Shown here in pieces: positions 1 through 6,000 of a DNA stretch of 7,586 bases. The first letter of the stretch is position 1. Each line of letters opens with the position of its first letter. The DNA comes from Bacteroidia bacterium. Lineage in GTDB: Bacteria; Bacteroidota; Bacteroidia; Bacteroidales; UBA12481. The stretch lies in contig JAPLDV010000207.1 of NCBI GenBank assembly GCA_026391235.1, positions 1 to 7,586 of the forward strand, written 5' to 3'. The notes below the pieces were generated by a model that ran no database searches, was not told the DNA's origin, and saw only the letters and a list, made by a program, of their open reading frames with translations. A program made the position numbers and the translations under genes.

Positions 1-615
1 GACCGATCCTTTGTAATCGAATACTTCATTTTTTGCCTCCCTCCAGTCGGTTTTGATCACCAGGCTGGCAGCAATGGCCACGAACAGTCCGAATGGAATG
101 GTTACATAAAAAATACTCTGCCAGCCGAAAGTCTGGGTAAGAATCCCGCCAAGCACCGGTGCGGCTGACAAGCCCAGGTAGACCGCGGTTACATTGATTC
201 CGATCGCCTTACCCCGCTGGTTTGGCGGGAATACCGCCGTGATGATCGCCATATTGGTTCCGAACATCATGGCGCTGCCAATCCCCTGTAAAATCCTGAG
301 AATGATCAGCATGGTGGAATCCTTAGCCAGTGCGCAAAGCAGTGAGGCTGTTACTACAATGATGTTCCCTAGAATGAACACCTTAACCCGACCGATCATG
401 TCGGCCAGCTTGCCCAGCGGAACCAGGAAAACTGCTGAGGCCAGCAGATACGACATGGCAACCCAGCTCATCGTGACCGCATTCATTCCGAGCTCTTTGC
501 TAATGCTGGGAAGCGCAATGTTCACCGATGATCCCAGAAACGGAGCAACAAATGAACTGACCATCATCAGCGACAAAATGAAATTCTTTTTCTGCTGTAT
601 TTCTTTATGATCCAT
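1..615 (-). CDS. MFS drug exporter, DHA2 (EmrB/QacA-like) family, C-terminus cut by window edge
   Basis: Reverse-strand reading frame open from the ATG at 613-615 to the window edge, giving 205 residues (about 40% of a typical 14-helix protein of this family). It is predicted to be an inner-membrane proton-driven multidrug exporter. Seen in the sequence: a hydrophobic first helix at about residues 12-36 ending in NIALP; motif A in the loop after helix 2, GKLADMIGRVKVF (68-80); the motif B pattern R107-x2-Q110-G111-x-G113; and a motif C-like stretch in helix 5, GLSAAPVLGG (148-157), followed by FGWQSIF. The final visible stretch, FDYKGS, resembles the linker into helix 7 in DHA2 proteins. The start is the first ATG after a short AT-rich leader, with no Shine-Dalgarno. 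It diverges from the ABC exporter operon. The substrate cannot be told from sequence, and the second half of the transporter is not in the window. Confidence 0.9.
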   Translation of the reverse strand, partial: MDHKEIQQKKNFILSLMMVSSFVAPFLGSSVNIALPSISKELGMNAVTMSWVAMSYLLASAVFLVPLGKLADMIGRVKVFILGNIIVVTASLLCALAKDSTMLIILRILQGIGSAMMFGTNMAIITAVFPPNQRGKAIGINVTAVYLGLSAAPVLGGILTQTFGWQSIFYVTIPFGLFVAIAASLVIKTDWREAKNEVFDYKGSV

Positions 616-691
616 ATTAATTAAAAATGAAAAACAATCTTACCACGGATCTGTTTAAGTTTGCACCGCTAAAAATAGGTTTTTCGGGTCA
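616..691. promoter_or_regulatory. Divergent intergenic region with putative promoters for the MFS and ABC exporters
   Basis: This 76-bp gap must hold the start signals for both exporter units. On the plus strand, TAAGTTTG at 656-663 matches the Bacteroidota -7 consensus TAnnTTTG exactly and would start transcription about 25 nt before the ABC start codon, but no TTG is seen at the expected -33 distance. On the minus strand, TAAGATTG (plus coordinates 635-642) is one mismatch from the same consensus, with GTG 21 nt upstream in place of TTG. The two cores lie only 13 bp apart, so the promoters would overlap and could be co-regulated. I see no convincing operator palindrome. Confidence 0.4.
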
Positions 692-1507
692 ATGAAAACA
701 ATAATTCAAGCACAAGCGTTAACCAAGGTTTATCCGGGGGGAATTGTGGCTGTCGATAATGTAAGTTTCTCAGTAAATGAGGGAGAAATTTTTGGATTTC
801 TGGGACCCAACGGAGCCGGCAAGTCCACGACCATTGCCCTGCTCACGACGCTCCTCAGTCCGACAAAAGGCACCGCCACGATAAATGGCATCGACATCAT
901 CAAACATGCCTACCAGGCCCGTCTGGAGCTTGGATTTGTATCGCAGGACCTTGCCGTTGAGGATGCACTGACGGGATATGACAATCTCCGGCTTCAGGCA
1001 GGCTTCTATCATATTCCCCGGTCTGAGGGCCGTATCAGGATTGCTGAGGTTTTGAAAATGGTTGATCTGACGGCCCGGGCAAAAGATAAGGTTGAAACCT
1101 ATTCAGGCGGGATGAGGAAAAGGCTCGATATTGCCTGCGGTTTGATTCACCGTCCCAGGATCCTTTTCCTGGATGAACCGACGCTCGGCCTGGATATCCA
1201 GACACGCCGCGAGATCTGGAAGTACATCAATCACCTGCGCGAAACCATCAACATGACGATCTTTCTCACCACGCATTACATGGATGAGGCGGATTCGCTG
1301 TGCGACCGGATAGCCATTATCGACCGTGGAGTCATAAAAGCACTCGACAGACCGGCGGTTTTAAAGGACGCGATCAGGAATGAGGTCGAAAATCCCACGC
1401 TGGATGATGTTTTCCTGCACCATACCGGTAAAGAAATGAGGCAGGATATTACAAGCAAGGAAGAGGCATTTAAGTCACGCATGATTATGAGGAGGGCAAG
1501 AGGATGA
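692..1507 (+). CDS. ABC-2 exporter ATP-binding protein, DrrA-like (short form)
   Basis: 271-residue cytoplasmic ATPase that would power the membrane permease encoded immediately downstream. All nucleotide-binding motifs are present: an A-loop Tyr at Y14, Walker A GPNGAGKST (38-46), Q-loop Gln 85, signature YSGGM (137-141), Walker B ILFLDE (157-162) with catalytic E162, D-loop GLD (166-168), and H-loop H195 in THYMDEAD. The tail PTLDDVFLHHTG (235-246) is the hallmark of the daunorubicin-resistance DrrA family. In DrrA that tail follows an accessory segment of about 60-80 residues; here it comes almost directly after the ABC core (AVLKDAIRNEVEN), so the accessory segment is missing. The start ATG has no Shine-Dalgarno but lies about 28 nt after a -7-like motif. 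The stop overlaps the permease start (ATGA), implying translational coupling. The substrate is unknown: DrrA-like proteins export drugs, lipids or other amphiphiles. Confidence 0.93.
   Translation: MKTIIQAQALTKVYPGGIVAVDNVSFSVNEGEIFGFLGPNGAGKSTTIALLTTLLSPTKGTATINGIDIIKHAYQARLELGFVSQDLAVEDALTGYDNLRLQAGFYHIPRSEGRIRIAEVLKMVDLTARAKDKVETYSGGMRKRLDIACGLIHRPRILFLDEPTLGLDIQTRREIWKYINHLRETINMTIFLTTHYMDEADSLCDRIAIIDRGVIKALDRPAVLKDAIRNEVENPTLDDVFLHHTGKEMRQDITSKEEAFKSRMIMRRARG
1490..1496 (+). promoter_or_regulatory. Shine-Dalgarno for the ABC permease gene
   Basis: AGGAGGG lies inside the 3' end of the ATPase gene, 7 nt before the permease ATG at 1504. It is the only strong Shine-Dalgarno I can see in the window; the other starts lack one. 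It fixes the permease start and supports coupled translation across the ATGA overlap. Confidence 0.75.
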
Positions 1508-2292
1508 GCATAGGACTTTTATTATCTGATATTTACTGGGTATTCTGGCGCGAAATAAAGAAGTTCGCCCAGCAGAAAGCACGTTTGCTGATGGTGGTGG
1601 TTCAGCCACTGATCTGGCTTGTGCTGATGGGCAATTCCATGTCGGGCCTCACCCGGAACCCTCAGGCAGCACAAATGCTGGGAACTGGAAATTATCTGGA
1701 TTTTATGACACCGGGCATCATGATCATGACGGCGCTGTTTGGTGGTGTTTTCGGGGGGATTACGATTGTCTGGGACCGGCGGACCGGCTATCTGAATAAA
1801 ATGCTTGCCGCACCGATCTACCGGGCGGCCATCCCGCTCGGAAAACTGCTGTCGATCAGCTTGCAAACCATGCTCCAGGCCCTGATTATTGTTATCATTT
1901 CCCTTTTTCTCGGTGTTCATTTCAAGACCGGCTTTCCCGGCGTCGTGGCTTTACTCCTGATTTCCGGCATGTTCGGGGTCATCATGGGAGGAATTTCCCT
2001 GTCGCTCTCCTCGAGGATCAAATCGATGGAAACATTGATGGCGGTATCAAACTTCCTGACGATGCCGCTGATGTTCACGAGCAATGCCATGTTCCCGACC
2101 ACCGCCATGCCCGCCTGGCTGAAGGCCATTGCACTGGGGAACCCGGTTTCGTATGCCGTTCATGCCATGCGCACCATCTCAACGCAGGGCTGGATATTGA
2201 CCGAAATCTGGCCGGCAATGGCGGCACTTACCGCAATTATGGTGCTGATTGTTGCGCTGGCTATCAGGCTGTTTTCGAAGTCGGTGAATTAA
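1504..2292 (+). CDS. ABC-2 type exporter permease, DrrB-like
   Basis: 262-residue inner-membrane protein that would dimerise and form the translocation path, driven by the ATPase encoded just upstream. Six hydrophobic segments are visible at about residues 28-46, 68-90, 117-138, 146-168, 178-197 and 237-256. Between segments 2 and 3, DRRTGYLNKMLAAPIYR (91-107) matches the cytoplasmic coupling region of ABC-2 permeases. After segment 5, the stretch MFP...PAWLKAIALGNPVSYAV...R (196-223) is the conserved ABC-2 signature. The length is typical for DrrB-like proteins (about 250-280). The start is set by the 4-bp overlap with the ATPase gene and a strong Shine-Dalgarno. The gene ends 10 nt before the A-tract of a hairpin terminator oriented mainly for the opposite strand. 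The family assignment is firm; the exported substrate is unknown. Confidence 0.93.
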   Translation: MSIGLLLSDIYWVFWREIKKFAQQKARLLMVVVQPLIWLVLMGNSMSGLTRNPQAAQMLGTGNYLDFMTPGIMIMTALFGGVFGGITIVWDRRTGYLNKMLAAPIYRAAIPLGKLLSISLQTMLQALIIVIISLFLGVHFKTGFPGVVALLLISGMFGVIMGGISLSLSSRIKSMETLMAVSNFLTMPLMFTSNAMFPTTAMPAWLKAIALGNPVSYAVHAMRTISTQGWILTEIWPAMAALTAIMVLIVALAIRLFSKSVN

Positions 2293-2302
2293 TACCGCTC
2301 AT

Positions 2303-2342
2303 AAAAAATCCCCCGGCCAGGCACTCAGCCGGACCGGGGGAT
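2303..2342 (-). terminator. Rho-independent terminator, mainly for the minus-strand beta-barrel gene
   Basis: A 9-bp GC-rich stem, ATCCCCCGG (2308-2316) pairing with CCGGGGGAT (2334-2342), encloses a 17-nt partly paired loop. Read on the minus strand, the stem is followed directly by TTTTTT (plus coordinates 2303-2308), the classic intrinsic terminator form, 22 nt after the stop of the gene ending at 2365. On the plus strand the stem is followed only by ATATTCATTT, so it may stop the ABC operon less efficiently. Its position between two convergent genes is consistent with a shared, bidirectional role. Confidence 0.85.
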
Positions 2343-2364
2343 ATTCATTTAACATTTTCAGGTA

Positions 2365-2871
2365 TTACAGTTTGAAGGTAAAGCCAATCTTGGCTCCTCC
2401 CGACCGCCATCCCCATCCTGTTTCGGCATGTAACCACATTTTACTGTTCATTTTAAGCCGTCCGCCAATATGTGTTGAAAAATCAAATGGAAAGCTATAG
2501 TCATGTCTGCCAATATAAAAGCCCGTAGTAACTCCTGCATAAACATCAAATTTCTCCGGAATCTTTAATAGCCTGTTGAAATGATAGTTACCATTTACTG
2601 AAGGGGCTATGAAAATTCCAGTCCGCCAACCACCAAGAAGATCGGTTAAGTCATGTTCGTCATAATGCCAATAGGAGTAAAATCCCAATTCAGCTTCCGC
2701 TCCGATGGAGATATCATCCATAATAAAGTAATCAGCACCCACATACACAATGCCTCCCCAATTATAGCCAATTCCGGCGTTGAACTGCAGCTTGCCTTTA
2801 TTGTCGCTGGTCTGTCCAAAGGAAAAGGCAACTAATGCTAAAGCGCAAATTGTCATAGCAAATTTCTTCAT
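2365..2871 (-). CDS. Small secreted outer-membrane beta-barrel protein
   Basis: 168 residues. The N-terminus MKKFAMTICALALVAFSFGQ has a lysine-rich start, a hydrophobic core and a likely signal peptidase site before Gln20, typical of exported Bacteroidota proteins. The mature part (about 149 residues) alternates polar and hydrophobic/aromatic residues in strand-like blocks, such as LQFNAGIGYNWGG and FDVYAGVTTGFYIG, and ends in AKIGFTFKL. This is the size and pattern of an eight-stranded OmpX/OmpW-like barrel. The start is the ATG at 2869-2871; a TTG two codons upstream is less likely because it would precede the normal MKK start. The gene has its own promoter-like motif at 2968-3001 and terminator at 2303-2342, so it appears monocistronic. 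Function is unknown: such orphan barrels may be structural, adhesive or binding proteins. The barrel call is an inference from pattern, not a family match. Confidence 0.8.
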   Translation of the reverse strand: MKKFAMTICALALVAFSFGQTSDNKGKLQFNAGIGYNWGGIVYVGADYFIMDDISIGAEAELGFYSYWHYDEHDLTDLLGGWRTGIFIAPSVNGNYHFNRLLKIPEKFDVYAGVTTGFYIGRHDYSFPFDFSTHIGGRLKMNSKMWLHAETGWGWRSGGAKIGFTFKL

Positions 2872-2967
2872 AATCAAATAGTTTAGTCTTCCTACTCATC
2901 TGGCTTTTCGGATTCGCCCCGTTTGATCCGTGGTTGCTGGACTCCACTTCTTCAACAATACTACTAA

Positions 2968-3001
2968 CAATATTAATGCTATTTTGATTTTGACACAAAA
3001 A
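2968..3001 (-). promoter_or_regulatory. Putative Bacteroidota-type promoter for the beta-barrel gene
   Basis: On the minus strand TTTTTG (plus 2996-3001) is followed by exactly 20 nt and then TAATATTG (plus 2968-2975). The consensus for the Bacteroidota primary sigma factor is TTTG, 19-21 nt, TAnnTTTG, so only one position differs. Transcription would start near 2962, leaving a leader of about 90 nt before the ATG at 2871. The leader has an AGGAAGA at 2887-2893, but at 15 nt from the ATG it is too distant to be a normal Shine-Dalgarno. A 5-bp inverted repeat (CGGAT/ATCCG) also lies in the leader. Confidence 0.5.
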
Positions 3002-3054
3002 TTTCAAAAGATTTCATCCTGGCCTGGTGCCGACTGGCCAAAGGCGCAAGCCAT

Positions 3055-3094
3055 AGACGCATGTCAGAGAGAGACGCATTTATGCGTCTCTACG
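3055..3094. repeat. Palindromic GAGACGC repeat, copy 1, spanning the stop codon of the large gene
   Basis: Perfect 10-bp inverted repeat: AGAGACGCAT (3070-3079), a TT spacer, and ATGCGTCTCT (3082-3091). It is preceded by a half-copy AGACGCATGT (3055-3064) and followed by ACG. The same parts in the same order and orientation occur at 6318-6374: AGACGCATGT, then GAGACGCATTT, then ATGCGTCTCTACG. The minus-strand stop codon TAG of the large gene (3090-3092) is built from the repeat's own CTA. A 10-nt fragment AAGGCGCAAG just outside (3041-3050) matches part of the repeat in that gene's signal-peptide region. There is no T-tract, so this is not a classical terminator, although the transcript would fold and might protect the 3' end. 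Confidence 0.8.
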
Positions 3095-6000
3095 GGTATT
3101 TTGGGGCTACAAATAGCAGGTCCAATTGAATATACTTCTCCTTGGATTGCGGAAAAGTGAATTCATGTTCAATCACTTTCCCGGATTTGATTAACCGGAT
3201 TTTGCCCTTTGATTCGCTCAATCCTTCCACTCTGACCGTGTATTTTCCCCCGATCAGTTCATCACGGATGATCTTCAGCCCTGTGGATGAATCGCCGGGA
3301 GCAGGGTGATAAACGAGCGGAAGAACAGCAATTCCGCCGGAATGCCGGATCTCGATATGGCTGCTCTCTGCCGCGGTTATGTTCAACTCGATTCCCGCGG
3401 GAACCCGTTTGAAGGGTACCGGCTGGCCGTCAACGATAACCTTATTTACTTCGGTGCCTGCAGCCAGGGAGAGATCGAGAAGAACGTTAAGAGGACTTGC
3501 AGGGGCGGCTTGCGGCCGCCCGTTAAGGAAGTAAAGATCGGTGGTTTGGGGGGTTCGGAGCAATTTCAGATTAAAGGAGTTTTCGCCTAACCGAATGTTT
3601 TCAACACTTACGGAATCCCAGTCGAAAGGGAAGCTGAGTGAAAGTCCGAGGGTGTTGTTCATGGCATCGGGATCGAGGCCGAGCATTCCTTCGATAGCGG
3701 GCTGGAGCACCATGGTTTCACTCCAGGCCTGGTGGCGGCAAACACCGAAATATTTATACTGCGTGCCGTGCAGGACTTCCTCGATATAGCCAAGCGACCA
3801 GTTTTTATACACCAGCAGGTTGCTCATCATCTTTGAATAGCCTTGTGCGCTGTTACCTGAAGCATAATCACCCAGAGCGGCCCAACCGGTGAACAGTGGC
3901 CACACACTGCCGGTATGGTATCCTCCGGGAGCGAAAAACTTAGCCTTTTCACTCACGATCCGCGTACCCCAATCGGTAGTAAAATTGCAGGATGCCAGCT
4001 GCTCCACTACATTCCTGACCTTTGCAGAATCACTTATCTGCCCCCAATAAACTGGTATCGAGGTCATTACTGATGGCTCCGCCAGATAGGTGCCATCTTT
4101 GTACAGTCCATGGTTAAAGAATTTCGTATCCGGATTCCAGAAATTTGTATTGAGCTTTTCCAGAACAATTGCAGCCTCATTCTCATATTTACCGGCCAGA
4201 TCCGGCAGCCCGATATATTTGGCCATATAGGCAGCCTGTTTCAAGGCCTCTGCCCAGCACGAAACCATATACTGGGTGGTATGCGTTCCGTACAGATCGC
4301 CACCCTCTTCCCAGCCGTGACCCTGCTGGGTATTCTCAATCAGATGATCGCCGTCGGTATCGGTGGAAAAACAAAAATCGATCGCCTTTTTGATGGCCGG
4401 CCACTCTTTCCTGATCAATGCGGTATCGCCGGAATGATGTAAATACTTGCCTGCCAGAGCGATATATAAAGGAGTGGCATCGGCTGCATCGTAATGGGCA
4501 ATACCCGAAGTGGTCAGCTCATGATAGATTTTCCCGGATATGTCCTGATATTTCGAGAAGAGTTCCAGCACCGTTTTCACCCGGTCGAAGTCTCCGTAAT
4601 CCAGTACTGCAAAGCTGCTCCACACGGCATCGCGGCCGAAATACCAGGCATACCCCGGGCGGCCGTTGACTTTGTGCCCGCCTTTCCAGCCGTAGTCAGT
4701 TGTTGCATAGCCTGCAACCAGCGAGCGTCCCACACCGGGGGTATTCACGATAAACCGGTCGGTGCCCACTACTGCCCATTTGTAGCCGGTATTAAATTCA
4801 GCATCCGGTGAAGTTATGCTCAGTTTTCCGTTAAAAAGCGATTTTGAATTCCCCACCGAAGCCATATAAACCGCCTTTGGATCAAGCATTGCCCGTCGAT
4901 AAGCGCTGATGGCCTCGGTTAATCCGGTTGCCGAGGTCGCCAGAACTACATCCATAGATTCAGACCCGTTTAATGAGACAGTCATTCCTGCGCCAACGAT
5001 CAGACTTTCACCGGAAGAGGCTTTCTGATCCTTAACCGACCTGTTCACCCCAATAACCGACACAAAATCTCCGGCCTTGTTTTGGATCACCCATCCATTC
5101 AAGCCTTTATCCCAGCCATATTTTATCGCACCCGTAACTTTTTCAGAATAGGGCCACATGAACCTCTGGTTGCTTTTAAAGGAAATATTGATCTCAACCG
5201 GCTCACTGCCGGTATATTCATAATGGATCACCGCCGTGCCATCGGTGGGATGACAAGTGATAACCTCTTTAATTATCTTGTTGTCAATCTGATAGGTGCG
5301 AATAAAAGACTCTGGCCCTACATCAATTTTTGGGGTCAGTTCATTCAGGCGTATTAATTTGCTGTTTCTGGGGAATTGCACCGAAATCTCATAATCGCGG
5401 ATAGCCATGAACGGGTGCGCCCACACCTCATCGATCCCGCCGGCTTCCTTGCCCATGAGCACCATCCGCTCACCGGCGATGTCCCACATATTCTTTGCTC
5501 CTTTGGGATTTGTAAGTGCAATCGGGTTGGGGGTAACCTCCCATCTTACCGGAGCTCCACGGGTACAATCAGGTGAAGAAAATTCAGAAGCCACCACTTT
5601 CCCGGGCTCAAAATCCCAGTATCTCACAGGCGTTTCGGAACGATTACCGGTTAGATATGTAAACACATTTGAGGTGAATTTCTCCAGATGTGCCCGGTTG
5701 TAGTTGGGCTGGTTAAAATACAGATAGGCCCCAACGGCCAGAATTTTTCCTTTACCCAGATTATACTCGGTGATCAGCTTACTGTCCTCATAGATAAATA
5801 TATAAGCCCAATCCACAGCTACAACCTTTCCCTGCGGAACCACCGTACCGAAATATCCTACCCTTCGCACCTTCACATCTTTTTTCGGGGCATAGCTGTA
5901 AACTCCTCCCAAAAGACCGTCAAAAACCGGATGGCTCCTGAACCCGTGCAGTCCAAGCTTCCGTCCGTTACCTTCGTCCTTCAGCTCCGTGTAATCCACA

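Noticed and set aside
194..610. 138-codon plus-strand open frame opposite the MFS gene
   Set aside because: It is antisense to a clearly conserved MFS reading frame with motifs A, B and C, and its own translation resembles no family.
2872..2877. TTG start two codons upstream of the beta-barrel ATG
   Set aside because: ATG at 2869-2871 gives the usual MKK signal-peptide start, so the TTG is unnecessary.
2798..3007. 69-codon minus-strand open frame overlapping the barrel gene start
   Set aside because: It overlaps the signal-peptide region in another frame, spans the predicted promoter, has no Shine-Dalgarno, and I recognise no family in it.
3070..3091. Palindrome after the large gene as an intrinsic terminator
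   Set aside because: The stem is strong but no T-tract follows on either strand, and the near-identical palindrome occurs inside the coding region, where termination would be harmful.
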